A DNA stretch of 64,000 nt from EB88 sp965199135 (lineage in GTDB: Bacteria; Acidobacteriota; Terriglobia; Terriglobales; Acidobacteriaceae). The notes under the pieces were generated by a model, which saw only the letters and a list, made by a program, of their open reading frames with translations, was not told the DNA's origin and searched no databases. Positions 35,491 through 46,434 of this stretch are shown here, piece by piece (within the stretch, counting starts at the first letter, position 1; each line of letters opens with the position of its first letter). The position numbers and the translations under genes were made by a program. The DNA lies in assembly GCA_965199135.1 (NCBI GenBank), contig OZ240685.1:3564409-3628408 (forward strand). Direction: 5' to 3'.

Positions 35491-36894
35491 CTACCTGGAT
35501 GCCAGCACGCGGGTTTCGCTCGCAGGCTGTTCGCTGCGAAACACACCCTCCCAGCGGGCGATCACTGCGGACGCCAGGCAGTTGCCGGTTACATTCACGA
35601 CCGTCCGTCCCATGTCCATGAGCGCATCGATGCCCAGGATGAGAAAGATGGGGCCCTCGGGCAGGTGGAACGCGCTGGCTGTGGCAAGCAGCACCACCAG
35701 CACTGCGCGCGGCACCCCGGCGACTCCCTTGCTCGTGAGCATCAGCACCAGCAGCATGCCGACCTGCGAACGCAGACCCATGTGCATCCCGGCCGCCTGC
35801 GCGACGAACACCGAGGCGAGCGCCAGGTACAGCGCAGACCCGGCCAGGTTGAAGCTGTAGCCCGCAGGGATCACGAAGGCGAGCACGGCGCGCGGGACCC
35901 CGAACGCCTCCATTGCCTCCATCGCGCGCGGCAGCGCCGCCTCGCTGGTGCTGGTCGCAAAGGCGATGGTCGCCGGCTCTGCAACCGCTCGGAGGAAGCC
36001 ACGCACCGGCACACCGGCGATCAGGGCAGCAGGCAGCATGGCCGCAACCGCGAACACCGCAAGCGCCACGTACAACGTGAGGAGCAGCCGGCCAAGATTT
36101 GCCATCACGCCGACACCGGCAGACGCCACGGTGTAGGCAAGCGCCGTGCCGACGGCAAGCGGCGCGAGGTACATCACGAGGTTGGTGAACGCGAACATCG
36201 TCTCCGTCAGCGACTCGACCAGCCGCAGCATCGGCGAGCGGCGAAGCTCTGGCACCTGCCGCAGCGCGAGGCCGAACAACAGTGCAAAGACCGCGACCTC
36301 GAGGATCTGCCCCTCGGCAACTGCCTTGGCGAGATTGTCGGGAAAGACGTTGAGCAGGAACTGCTGCCAGCTCTCGAGCGGCTGCGCCGCGAGGGTGCTG
36401 GCCGTCGCGGCAACATGGACACCCACCCCTGCCTTCGACACATTGATAGCAATGAGGCCGATCGCGAGCGCAATGGTCGTGAGCGCTTCAAAGTAAACAA
36501 GCGACTTCCAGCCCATCCGTCCCACTCGCGCTTCGCCGTGGCCAGCAATCCCGGTGACCAGCGTGCCGAAGATCAGGGGCGCAACGATGCACTTGATCAG
36601 CCGAAGAAAAATGTCGGAGAATACCCGCGAAGCCACGGCGGCATGCGGCAGGTCGAGCCCGTACTCGACACCTGCGAGCATGCTCCAGAAGATCCAGGGA
36701 GTCAGGGCTTTCCGGCGTAGAGCCCAGAGCGCAGCCAAGGCGAGGCCGCTCGTTCGGAGAACCAGGACGCCTTGCGGAAAGGTATGCGCCCCGAGTAGTC
36801 CCGCTCCCCAAAGGATCACCCCGAGTAGTAGCGGCGCGGCTGCACGGAGGGAGCCGAGGCGATCCGCAGGCATGTTCGTCGGGATTTGCTTCAC
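35491..36894 (-). CDS. Dicarboxylate/amino acid:cation symporter (DAACS family)
   Basis: A 467-residue GltP/DctA-like Na+- or H+-coupled transporter of the inner membrane with about eight spans plus two hairpins. Signatures: RLIKCIVAPLIFGTLVTGIA, the serine-rich hairpin ATSTSEAALPRAME, FVIPAGYSFNLAGSALYL (second hairpin), LTSKGVAGVPRA and DALMDMGRTVVNVTGNCLA. A GTG start at 36894 is used; an ATG seven codons on is possible. It follows DUF5076 by 29 bases, downstream of acs, suggesting cotranscription. The substrate (C4-dicarboxylate or acidic amino acid) is not resolved. Confidence 0.9.
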   Translation of the reverse strand: MKQIPTNMPADRLGSLRAAAPLLLGVILWGAGLLGAHTFPQGVLVLRTSGLALAALWALRRKALTPWIFWSMLAGVEYGLDLPHAAVASRVFSDIFLRLIKCIVAPLIFGTLVTGIAGHGEARVGRMGWKSLVYFEALTTIALAIGLIAINVSKAGVGVHVAATASTLAAQPLESWQQFLLNVFPDNLAKAVAEGQILEVAVFALLFGLALRQVPELRRSPMLRLVESLTETMFAFTNLVMYLAPLAVGTALAYTVASAGVGVMANLGRLLLTLYVALAVFAVAAMLPAALIAGVPVRGFLRAVAEPATIAFATSTSEAALPRAMEAMEAFGVPRAVLAFVIPAGYSFNLAGSALYLALASVFVAQAAGMHMGLRSQVGMLLVLMLTSKGVAGVPRAVLVVLLATASAFHLPEGPIFLILGIDALMDMGRTVVNVTGNCLASAVIARWEGVFRSEQPASETRVLASR

Positions 36895-36923
36895 GCGATA
36901 GCCGAACGTCGCTGCATGTGGTG

Positions 36924-37220
36924 CTACTCCGAAAGCTCACCCGAGAGCTCATCGCGCGGCGAGCCCCACTCCTCTTCGAGCCCCTCGCGAATACGATCAA
37001 GCGCCTCGGCGTGATCCATGCCGGTGGCCTGCTCGAAGGTGTTCGCGATGTGCCCGGCCAGGTCGGCGAGCATCATACCCCAGGACGCAGGATCCTCCCA
37101 CACGCCGGCGCGCAGGCTGACCTGTTGTTCGCCATTCGCTATCCAGACCCGCAGCAGTTCGAAGCCCTTCGGATCCTTGCGTGCGTCCTCGGGGATAAGC
37201 AGTTCCCGGGCTACGGCCAT
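36924..37220 (-). CDS. DUF5076 family protein
   Basis: A 98-residue soluble protein starting MAVARELLIPEDARKDP with AAGGA about seven bases upstream. LRVWIANGEQQVSLRAGVW followed by SWGMMLADLAGHIANTFE is the family pattern. The function is unknown. It lies 18 bases after acs and 29 before the symporter on the same strand, so it is probably the middle gene of a three-gene operon. Confidence 0.75.
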   Translation of the reverse strand: MAVARELLIPEDARKDPKGFELLRVWIANGEQQVSLRAGVWEDPASWGMMLADLAGHIANTFEQATGMDHAEALDRIREGLEEEWGSPRDELSGELSE

Positions 37221-37238
37221 GCACAGTCCTTCTTTCCG

Positions 37239-39206
<1,968 letters not shown>

Positions 39207-39471
39207 CTGTGCGAAGAAGCCCTTTCGCGTACGAGTCCGTGTTGCCCTCGGGGAGGGTGAGGAAGAGCAAGACCCACAGTAACGGTCGCAGTGGGCCCGT
39301 AGCAAGCAGGCCCGCTGCCACGGAAGAAGACACTTACGAGTGGTGGATTGTTCCCGTGTATTCGCTTCCCGTAAAAGAAACCCACATACTAATTGCACTG
39401 AGCTGGGTGCACGAACCCTCCGGCATCCCACCACGGGCATCTTCTACTGCGCAAATCGAGGCACGAACACT

Positions 39472-40839
39472 ATGAGCCAGGTCTCTTTTCTAGACCGAGA
39501 ACGCACCATCGCCCCCCTCGGGTACAGCCGCTGGCTGGTCCCCCCTGCAGCGCTCGCGATCCATCTTGCCATCGGGCAGGTCTATGCCTTTTCGGTGTTC
39601 GTCAAGCCACTTCTCGGCTTGCATGACGCGAATGGAGCGGCCTGGAGCCAGAAGGAAATCGGCTACATCTTTTCAATCGCCATCGCGTTCCTGGGTATCT
39701 CGGCGGCCTTGTTCAGCGGCTGGCTGGAGCGTGCCGGTCCCCGCAAGGTTCTCTTTGTGGCGGCACTCTGCTTCGGCACGGGCTTTGTCGTTTCGGCAAT
39801 TGGCGTCCAGCTCCACTCACTCCTGCTGATTTACCTAGGCTACGGCGCGATCGGCGGCATCGGCCTGGGCCTTGGCTACATCGCCCCGGTCGCGACGCTG
39901 ATCCGCTGGTTCCCGGACCGTCCCGGCCTCGCCACGGGCCTGGCCATCATGGGCTTCGGCGGCGGTGCCATGATCGGCTCCCCGCTCGGCACCGAGCTGA
40001 TGGGCTTCTTCCATCACTCGCACTATCAGCCCATTGCGGCTACCTGGGTCGTCATGGGCATCCTGTACTTCCTGTTCATGATGTTCGGCGTCTTCATGAT
40101 CCGCATCCCGCACCCCAACTGGAAGCCATACGGCTGGACACCCAAGGTCAACACCAACGCACTCATCAGCTCGCACAATGTCCGGGTAAGCTCGGCGATG
40201 AAGACCCCGCAGTTCTGGCTGATCTGGCTCATGCTCTGCCTCAACACCACGGCCGGCATCGGCATCCTTGAGTCGGCTTCCCCGATGATCCAGAACCTGT
40301 TTGCAGGCAAGGTCAGCGCGGCGGCTGCCGGCGGCTTTGTTGGCGTACTCTCGCTGTTCAACATGGGCGGCCGGTTCGTCTGGTCCTCCATGTCGGATTA
40401 TGTCGGTCGCAAGACGACCTTCATGACCTTCTTCATCCTGGGAACGGTGCTCTTCTACTTCCTGCCTTCGCTTGGCTCGGTCGCCCTCTTCGTTCTGGCA
40501 GCGGGCGTCCTGATCAGCATGTACGGCGGCGGCTTCTCGACCGCCCCGGCCTTCCTCAAGGACCTGTATGGCACGGCCGAGGTCAGCGCCATCTATGGGC
40601 GCCTGCTCACCGCCTGGTCCACGGCGGGCATCGTGGGTCCGCTCATCGTCAACGGCATCCTGGACCATGCGACCGCTACCGGACAGCCACTGCGTTCGGC
40701 GTATCCCCTGGTGTTGCACATCATGGCAGGGCTCCTGGTCGTCGGCTTCCTGGCCAGCCTGCTGGTTCGCCCGGTCGCGGAGCGTTTCTGGATGAAGGAC
40801 TCAGAGACCGTCTCCACACCGAGTTACTCCGCTCACTAA
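39472..40839 (+). CDS. OFA-family MFS transporter (oxalate/formate antiporter-like)
   Basis: A 455-residue, 12-span MFS protein starting MSQVSFLDRERTIAPLGYSR, with GAGG ten bases upstream. RWLVPPAALAIHLAIGQVYAFSVF is the characteristic OFA first span. FLGISAALFSGWLERAGPRK (motif A region), GYGAIGGIGLGLGYIAPVATLIRWFPDRPG and FNMGGRFVWSSMSDYVGRK follow. The family exchanges or takes up small carboxylates. Sharing a divergent promoter region with acs hints at acetate or a related acid, an inference only. The small-subunit gene follows after 21 bases. Confidence 0.92.
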   Translation: MSQVSFLDRERTIAPLGYSRWLVPPAALAIHLAIGQVYAFSVFVKPLLGLHDANGAAWSQKEIGYIFSIAIAFLGISAALFSGWLERAGPRKVLFVAALCFGTGFVVSAIGVQLHSLLLIYLGYGAIGGIGLGLGYIAPVATLIRWFPDRPGLATGLAIMGFGGGAMIGSPLGTELMGFFHHSHYQPIAATWVVMGILYFLFMMFGVFMIRIPHPNWKPYGWTPKVNTNALISSHNVRVSSAMKTPQFWLIWLMLCLNTTAGIGILESASPMIQNLFAGKVSAAAAGGFVGVLSLFNMGGRFVWSSMSDYVGRKTTFMTFFILGTVLFYFLPSLGSVALFVLAAGVLISMYGGGFSTAPAFLKDLYGTAEVSAIYGRLLTAWSTAGIVGPLIVNGILDHATATGQPLRSAYPLVLHIMAGLLVVGFLASLLVRPVAERFWMKDSETVSTPSYSAH

Positions 40840-40860
40840 CACACGCCTGAGGAGATCTAG

Positions 40861-41001
40861 ATGGATACCACCGGACCGAGCACCGAGAAAGTCACCACAT
40901 CCTCCGCGAGCGTCGCCCTGGCGTGGCTCGTGGTGATCCTGCCCGCAGCATGGGGCGTGTACAACACTGCCCTGCGCGCTGCCAACCTCTTCACCAAGTA
41001 A
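40861..41001 (+). CDS. MFS transporter small subunit (46 residues)
   Basis: A 46-codon gene beginning MDTTGPSTEKVTTSS, then one span (VALAWLVVILPAAWGVYNTA) and the tail LRAANLFTK. GGAG lies about eight bases upstream. It matches the short single-span proteins that accompany OFA transporters (ALAWL..G.PLAWGV pattern) and are easily missed by gene finders. It sits 21 bases after the transporter and 13 before a strong terminator, so the two form a closed operon. Confidence 0.85.
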   Translation: MDTTGPSTEKVTTSSASVALAWLVVILPAAWGVYNTALRAANLFTK

Positions 41002-41014
41002 GCGTCAGAGCAGA

Positions 41015-41043
41015 AAGCGCCAGCCGCGAGGCTGGCGCTTTTT
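41015..41043 (+). terminator. Intrinsic terminator after the OFA transporter operon
   Basis: An 11-bp stem AAGCGCCAGCC / GGCTGGCGCTT around GCGA, then TTT. It lies 13 bases after the small-subunit stop. Confidence 0.92.
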
Positions 41044-41192
41044 CTGTGCTCCGGAGATTGCGCAACGCAGACGCTTGTCAACGCGGTCCTCCTGGGCGAA
41101 GCGAAGGGCCTGCGGTTCTCGCCACTCATCAGCCTACGGTAGCCGCGGATCCACCGCTCCGCTCAGCATCGCGGCTCGAGGCCTGTGGGCTT

Positions 41193-42182
41193 CTAGAAAC
41201 CGGTTTTCTGGTAGCGCACCTGGTGCCAGTCCCAGGCACTCTGGATGATGCTGTCGATCGCTGTGTGCTCCGGCTTCCAGCCAAGCTCCCGCTCGATCTT
41301 TTCCGAGCCGGCGATCAGCACCGCGGGGTCGCCGGCACGGCGGGGTTCATGGACCACGGGGATGGCGTGACCGGTCACGCGGCGCACCGACTCGATGATC
41401 TCGCGCACCGTGAAACCCACGCCGTTGCCCAGGTTGTAGATCAGCCTGGTAGGCTGCTTCGCAGAGACAAGCGCGGCGAACGCGAGCTGGTGGGCCTTTG
41501 CGAGGTCCTGCACGTGGATATAGTCCCGCACCGCGGTGCCGTCCGCGGTCGGGTAGTCCTCACCAAAGATCTTGATCGACTCCCGGCGGCCTATCGCCAC
41601 ATCAAGGATCAGCGGGATCAGGTGGGACTCGGGTTCATGCGCCTCGCCCCGGCCGGGTACCGCGCCGGCCACGTTGAAGTAGCGCAGGCTCGCATAGGAA
41701 AAGCCGTGGCTCTGGTAGAACCACCGCAGCATCTGCTCGACCAGCAGCTTCGACTCGCCATAGGCGTTGGTCGGCCGCAGGGGGGCGTCCTCCAGGATGG
41801 GGGTCCGCTCCGGCTCGCCATAGAGGGCCGCGGTCGACGAGAACACCAGCCGCTTGACCCCGGTGGCCAGCATGGATTCAAGCAGTGTCAGGGTCGATGC
41901 GCTGTTGTTGCGGAAATACTGTTCCGGAACCTTCATGCTCTCGCCAGCCTCGATCAGGGCCGCGAAGTGCATCACACCATCGAACTCGCCGCCCCCAAGC
42001 GTCGCTTGCAACAGAGCACCATCGGCCAGGTCGCCTTCGACAAGTGCAGCGCCCTTCGGAAGCATGGACCGGTGGCCGTGGGAAAGGTTGTCGTAGATCA
42101 CAACTGTATGGCCCGCCCGGAGTAACTCTTCTGCTACAGTCCCGCCGATGTAGCCTGCACCGCCTGTCACCAAAACCTTCAC
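41193..42182 (-). CDS. galE: UDP-glucose 4-epimerase
   Basis: Interconverts UDP-glucose and UDP-galactose with bound NAD. It has 329 residues. A GTG start at 42182 has AAGG seven bases upstream and gives MKVLVTGGAGYIGGTVAEEL with the Gly-rich NAD loop. FSSTAALYGEPERTPI, NAYGESKLLVEQMLRW (catalytic Tyr-x3-Lys), LRYFNVAGA, VRDYIHVQDLAKAH and the C-terminal RRAGDPAVLIAGSEKIEREL are GalE-typical. It is a single gene. Confidence 0.95.
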   Translation of the reverse strand: MKVLVTGGAGYIGGTVAEELLRAGHTVVIYDNLSHGHRSMLPKGAALVEGDLADGALLQATLGGGEFDGVMHFAALIEAGESMKVPEQYFRNNSASTLTLLESMLATGVKRLVFSSTAALYGEPERTPILEDAPLRPTNAYGESKLLVEQMLRWFYQSHGFSYASLRYFNVAGAVPGRGEAHEPESHLIPLILDVAIGRRESIKIFGEDYPTADGTAVRDYIHVQDLAKAHQLAFAALVSAKQPTRLIYNLGNGVGFTVREIIESVRRVTGHAIPVVHEPRRAGDPAVLIAGSEKIERELGWKPEHTAIDSIIQSAWDWHQVRYQKTGF

Positions 42183-42596
42183 GCATTCACCTTCTTGCCT
42201 GTGCTGCTTCGTTGATACACCCGATCCGGCGGAAGCAACCGAATCGGAGGAGCGCTTCGTCTAAGTAGCGTAATCTTGGCACGCGCTGTGCCGTCTCTAC
42301 ACAGCAAAAGGTCCAATAGTAACCGAAACACGAAACGGCTGAATCCGGCGGCTCGCAGCTCACACGTAGAATAGGCGAAGTCTCTCACCGCACGTCGGAT
42401 GCTGGAAGTCTGTGGATTGTGAGAGATAGGCAGTCTGAAGTTTCCGGATCAGGTCCAGCAAATCACCAGGTTTCGATTCGATCTCGTGCCGACCATAGGA
42501 AGAGCGGATGCTTCAGCAGAGTCTCCCTCTTTATCGATACAGCCTTCGCGACATGGCTCGGCACCGAAAACGTGTGCCCTCGCCGGGATAGGAACT
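42183..42596. other. 414-base divergent intergenic region between galE and the TonB-family gene
   Basis: No protein-like frame, tRNA or strong hairpin was seen. It must contain the promoters of both neighbours, but no convincing -35/-10 pair could be chosen. An in-frame extension of the TonB-family gene back to 42486 has no ribosome site and is not used. Confidence 0.5.
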
Positions 42597-43793
42597 ATGC
42601 CGCAACCATCAGAAGTGTATGACGCGCAGGAGCAGCAGGAGAAACGTCCTCCGGCGACTGCAGCAGTCGTCCGTGCCCCGCAGCGCGACGTCCTGAATCA
42701 CGCCAACCTCGGCCTTCTTCCCGTGGAGAAGCGGCCCCTTGGCTCCTTTGGCGTGTCGATCGGCGTGAACGTTGCCATCGCCGCTCTCATCCTGATCCTG
42801 ACGCTCAACAAGGTACATGAGGCCGAGGTTCACAGGCAGGAGACGCTTGTATATGTCACCCCTCCGCCGAAGCCCTACGTTCCGCCAGTACCGAAGGTCA
42901 GGATGCCGCCGATCCCGCCCACTATGCGGGTCGAGCCGAAGATCACGCCGCCCATACCAAAGCCCGTCGTCGAGCCGCCCAAGGTTGAGCCGATGCACGT
43001 TGCGGCAAAGGCGCCTGCGATGCCCGCGCCTGCCCCCCGGCCTGTGGTCACACCGCCGAAGCCTGTGCTCGGCACCTTCCAGTCGCATCAGGCCCCGGCA
43101 GCCCAGACTCCGCGCGTTGCGGCCGCGCAGGCCGCCGGTTTCGGTGCGCCGACAGGCGCCCACGCCAACGATGCGAGCCACTCCACTGCCGTACCAGTCG
43201 TCGGCGCCTTTGGGTCGGCAGCGAATGCGAATCAGGGTGCAGCTGCCCGCCAGGGGCAGGTCTCCCAGACGGGCTTTGGCTCAGGCTCTCCGTCGGGCTC
43301 TCCGAATGGCAGCTCCCGCGGCGTCGTCGCGAACACCGGCTTCGGCTCTGGCTCGCGACCGGCAGGCATGCCGGGTGGCCATGGCACCGTCGCTTCAACC
43401 GGCTTTGGCGCTGGATCCTCCCCCGGCGGCAATGGAACAGGCGGTCATGGAACGATCGCATCCACTGGCTTTGGCCAGGGACCGCCGGCAGCCACCTCTG
43501 GTACCCCGCGGGTCCAGGCTCCGGTGACCACCCCGATCGTCGTGCTAGCCAAGCCGCTTCCCCAGTACACTGCGGAGGCCCGCGAGGCCCACATCCAGGG
43601 CGATGTCACCCTGGAGGTCCGGTTCACTGCGGAGGGACAGGTGGAAGTGCTCCGCGTGATCAGCGGCCTCGGCCATGGTCTCGACGAGCAGGCCCGTCTG
43701 GCAGCGGCCAGGATTCGCTTCAAGCCGGCTACCCGGGATGGCAAGCCAGTGGACCAGGTCTCGGTCATCCATGTTGCCTTCCAGCTCGCCTAG
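42597..43793 (+). CDS. TonB-family energy-transducing protein
   Basis: A 398-residue protein from an ATG with AGGA three to four bases upstream. The cytoplasmic part is about 48 residues, the span about 49-71 (FGVSIGVNVAIAALILILTL). A Pro-rich periplasmic stretch (VTPPPKPYVPPVPKVRMPPI) is followed by a Gly/Ser linker with four TGFGxGS units. The C-terminal TonB domain (about 310-398) includes PLPQYTAEAREAHIQGDVTL and AARIRFKPATRDGKPV. TonB proteins pass proton-motive energy to outer-membrane transporters. No ExbB/ExbD is nearby. Confidence 0.88.
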   Translation: MPQPSEVYDAQEQQEKRPPATAAVVRAPQRDVLNHANLGLLPVEKRPLGSFGVSIGVNVAIAALILILTLNKVHEAEVHRQETLVYVTPPPKPYVPPVPKVRMPPIPPTMRVEPKITPPIPKPVVEPPKVEPMHVAAKAPAMPAPAPRPVVTPPKPVLGTFQSHQAPAAQTPRVAAAQAAGFGAPTGAHANDASHSTAVPVVGAFGSAANANQGAAARQGQVSQTGFGSGSPSGSPNGSSRGVVANTGFGSGSRPAGMPGGHGTVASTGFGAGSSPGGNGTGGHGTIASTGFGQGPPAATSGTPRVQAPVTTPIVVLAKPLPQYTAEAREAHIQGDVTLEVRFTAEGQVEVLRVISGLGHGLDEQARLAAARIRFKPATRDGKPVDQVSVIHVAFQLA

Positions 43794-43884
43794 CGATTCG
43801 AAGAACCGGACGGAGTTCCGGGCGCTCTGAAGTCAGTTCTTAGTCTTTAACACGCCGGCAGAGTCCGGATCGAAGAGGGTATTT

Positions 43885-45684
43885 ATGGTTGCTCGCAATC
43901 TTGGGCTTATGGCGCTTGGCATCACACTTGCTGCCTCGCCGGCCTTTGCAAAGAAGGAAAAGCCCCTGCAACTGGTGCCGCTTACCCCGGACCAGAAGCA
44001 GCTCGTCACCAAAGCGATGGCGCAGGAAAAAGTCATCGTCAAGCAGATCGCAAAGCATACACCCGTGGTGCAGACCTACATCCAGAACATGCGGCCAGAC
44101 CCGGTCGAGTACCAGGTTCCGGTGTCGGATCAGTACATCGTCGGCCGTGTGGACTTCGGCAAGACCTTCTCCGACGAGCAATACGACACCAAGGCGACCA
44201 AGCGCGGTCTCCTGAAGGGCTCGCTCAGCTACGTCACCGGCCTGAGCAAGGCCTTTGAGCTGAGCTACTCGCCGACCGGTTTTATGGACATGATGTTCGT
44301 GGACCCGACCGGCTTCGATTTGCAGCACTATGACGTCTCGTTTGTGCGCCGCGAGTTTCTCGGCAATGTTCGCTGCTCCGTGTTCGACGTCAAGCCCTCC
44401 AAGAAGGCAGGCGGCGGCCGCTTCTTCGGTCGTATCTGGGTAGAAGACCGCGAAGGCAACATCGTTCGCTTCAACGGCACCTACACCAGCAACCCGAACG
44501 AAGAAGACACGCACTACTATCACTTCGACAGCTGGCGCTCGAACCTCCAGGAGGGCCAGTGGCTCCCCGCCGTGATCTACACCGAAGAGTCCGATCACGC
44601 GGCAGCCGCCCATGCCAAGGGCTTCAAGGCACAGACCTACTTCTGGGGCTACTCTCTGAAGATCCCGCAGAGTGCGTCCGATAACTCCTCGATGGAGATC
44701 GAAAACGCCCAGGATCAGAGCCAGAACTCGCAGGATGTGAACCCGCTGCAGGCTCAGCGCCTTTTTGTGCAGCAGGCCGAGAACAACGTTCTCGACCGCC
44801 TGGTGCAGGCTGGTCTGCTGGCGCCGCCGAGTGCGTTCGACAAGGTTCTTGAGACCGTCACCAACAACATCATCATTGGCAACAACCTGCAGATGCCGGG
44901 TGATATTCATTGCCGCGTGATGCTGACGCAGCCGCTCGAGGCACTCGCCGTTGGGAATACCATCCTGATCAGCAAGGGCCTGGTTGACGTGCTGCCGAAC
45001 GAAGAAGACCTCGCCGCGGTGCTCACCTTTGAGCTCGCGCACATCGTTCTCGGCCACCACATCGACACCCGCTACGCCTTCAACGACCGCCTGCTCTTCC
45101 CGGATGAGGCAGCCTTCCAACGCATCAACATGAACCACAGCGATGTGGACAATGCTGCGGCGGCCAAAAAGGCTGTCGAGCTATTCAACGGCTCTGTGTA
45201 CAAGGACAAGACGGCGAGCGTTGGCCTGTTCTTCGCAGAGTTGCAGAGCCGCGAGAAACAGCTCGCTTCCCTGCTGACGCCGCGTCTCGGCGATGCGCTG
45301 ATCAAGCCAGACGGCACACCCTGGCTCGACAGCATCGGCAAGGGCCAGATCAAGCTGAACGTTGCGGACACCAAGCAGGTGGCAGCACTCCCGCTTGGCA
45401 GCCACCTTCGCGTGGACTCCTGGGATGACAAGGTGATTGCGCTCAACGCGGCGTCGCCGGTGATCCTGAACCCCGCGGACAAGTTGCCACTCGAAGTCAC
45501 ACCGGTGTACCTGCGTCTGCAGTACTACCAGCCGCCTGCCGAGGCCCCCGCAGCCGCGCCTGCTCCCGCTGGCCAGCCTGCTGCGGCGCCCACAACCGGC
45601 GCGGCTGATCCCGCTGCTGCCGCCGGGGAGGCAGCGCCCACCACGGCAGCAGCCCCTGCTGCTGCCTCCAACACCCCGCAGTAA
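43885..45684 (+). CDS. Exported M48-peptidase-like protein with degenerate zinc motif
   Basis: A 599-residue protein with AGAGGG five bases before the ATG and a signal peptide ending in PAFA (about residue 22). The N-terminal part, to about 290, has no recognised domain. Around 345-395, ALAVGNTILISKGLVDVLPN and EEDLAAVLTFELAHIVLGHH match the core of M48 metalloproteases, where the family has HELAHxxxGHH. Residue 382 is Phe in place of the first zinc His (F-E-L-A-H), so catalysis as a zinc protease is doubtful. The tail, from about 550, is Ala/Pro-rich. Confidence 0.75.
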   Translation: MVARNLGLMALGITLAASPAFAKKEKPLQLVPLTPDQKQLVTKAMAQEKVIVKQIAKHTPVVQTYIQNMRPDPVEYQVPVSDQYIVGRVDFGKTFSDEQYDTKATKRGLLKGSLSYVTGLSKAFELSYSPTGFMDMMFVDPTGFDLQHYDVSFVRREFLGNVRCSVFDVKPSKKAGGGRFFGRIWVEDREGNIVRFNGTYTSNPNEEDTHYYHFDSWRSNLQEGQWLPAVIYTEESDHAAAAHAKGFKAQTYFWGYSLKIPQSASDNSSMEIENAQDQSQNSQDVNPLQAQRLFVQQAENNVLDRLVQAGLLAPPSAFDKVLETVTNNIIIGNNLQMPGDIHCRVMLTQPLEALAVGNTILISKGLVDVLPNEEDLAAVLTFELAHIVLGHHIDTRYAFNDRLLFPDEAAFQRINMNHSDVDNAAAAKKAVELFNGSVYKDKTASVGLFFAELQSREKQLASLLTPRLGDALIKPDGTPWLDSIGKGQIKLNVADTKQVAALPLGSHLRVDSWDDKVIALNAASPVILNPADKLPLEVTPVYLRLQYYQPPAEAPAAAPAPAGQPAAAPTTGAADPAAAAGEAAPTTAAAPAAASNTPQ

Positions 45685-45700
45685 CTCGCAAGACTCCTTC

Positions 45701-45730
45701 GGCACGCAGAAGACGCCAACTCTGCGTGCC
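45701..45730 (+). terminator. Hairpin after the M48-like gene
   Basis: A perfect 10-bp stem GGCACGCAGA / TCTGCGTGCC with a 10-base loop, 16 bases past the stop. No T-run follows, so it may stabilise the 3' end rather than terminate fully. Confidence 0.5.
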
Positions 45731-45780
45731 AGGAACTACGATGACACTCCTGCAGGTCTTTCGTTTTCCGGAGATCCAGA

Positions 45781-46347
45781 ATGCGACCCAGGCACGCTCT
45801 TCTTCTCACGCTCCCTCTTTTCGCATGCACGCTGCCCGCGGTCTCCCAGGTCAGCGAGGCAGCGGTCGGGGACAGGCCCCATGCATGGGGCGGCGTAGGC
45901 ATCTCCGACTTCAATCCGGATTACGGCGCGTCCCGCCTTTACGGGCTCTATCTGTATGGGGACTACACGGTACGGCGCTACCTCGGATTCGAAGGGGAGA
46001 TCCGGCTCGAGGATCTCAACAAGCCCCTGAACCTTTCAGAAAAAGCCTTTCTCGCCGGTCCCCTGGTGACTTTCTTCCGCTATCGCCGCTTCGATGTCTA
46101 CGGCAAATTCGAGGTAGGCGCGGCAACAGTCACCTACCCCGAGACCGCGTACTACACCAGCGCATACGGAAGCTACTTCGCCTATGCGCCAGGCTTCGGC
46201 GTGGAGTACCGGCTGCGCCCCCGGATCAAGATCCGCGGCGACTACGAGCACGAGTTCCTGCCCGCGGCGCCGGACCTTCCGGACCAGCCGAACAATGGTC
46301 TGACACCCCGCGGCTACAGTGCCGGCATCTCGTACCGCTTCCACTAA
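45781..46347 (+). CDS. Outer-membrane beta-barrel protein (OmpA/OmpW-like)
   Basis: A 188-residue protein with GGAG seven bases upstream and a signal peptide (MRPRHALLLTLPLFACTLPA). The mature part alternates hydrophobic and polar residues in about eight strands (GLYLYGDYTVRRYLGFEGEI, FDVYGKFEVGAATVTY, FGVEYRLRPRIKIRGDYEHE) and ends GISYRFH, close to the C-terminal aromatic pattern of barrels. This is the small-porin fold; ligand unknown. It faces a second barrel gene tail to tail. Confidence 0.85.
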   Translation: MRPRHALLLTLPLFACTLPAVSQVSEAAVGDRPHAWGGVGISDFNPDYGASRLYGLYLYGDYTVRRYLGFEGEIRLEDLNKPLNLSEKAFLAGPLVTFFRYRRFDVYGKFEVGAATVTYPETAYYTSAYGSYFAYAPGFGVEYRLRPRIKIRGDYEHEFLPAAPDLPDQPNNGLTPRGYSAGISYRFH

Positions 46348-46382
46348 CCATCTGGCACAGCAACGCAGAATGGCCTCCAAAA

Positions 46383-46418
46383 GCAGAACGGCCTCCAGTC
46401 ACCTGGAGGCCGTTCTGC
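46383..46418. terminator. 16-bp perfect hairpin between two convergent barrel genes
   Basis: Stem GCAGAACGGCCTCCAG (46383-46398) pairs with 46403-46418 around TCAC. It lies 35 bases past one stop and 16 past the other, so it probably ends transcription from both sides. A partial third copy of the arm (GCAGAATGGCCTCC) lies just to the left at 46366-46379. Confidence 0.8.
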
Positions 46419-46434
46419 GTTGCTGCGTGACTGC

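Noticed and set aside
41044..41192. Possible tRNA or small RNA between the OFA terminator and galE
   Set aside because: No cloverleaf, T-loop motif or stable hairpin could be drawn.
43840..45138. 432-codon minus-strand frame opposite the M48-like gene
   Set aside because: Antisense to a gene with signal peptide, SD and recognisable core; translation has no family features.
43885..45684. Calling the M48-like protein an active zinc metalloprotease
   Set aside because: The first His of the HEXXH motif is Phe, so activity cannot be claimed.
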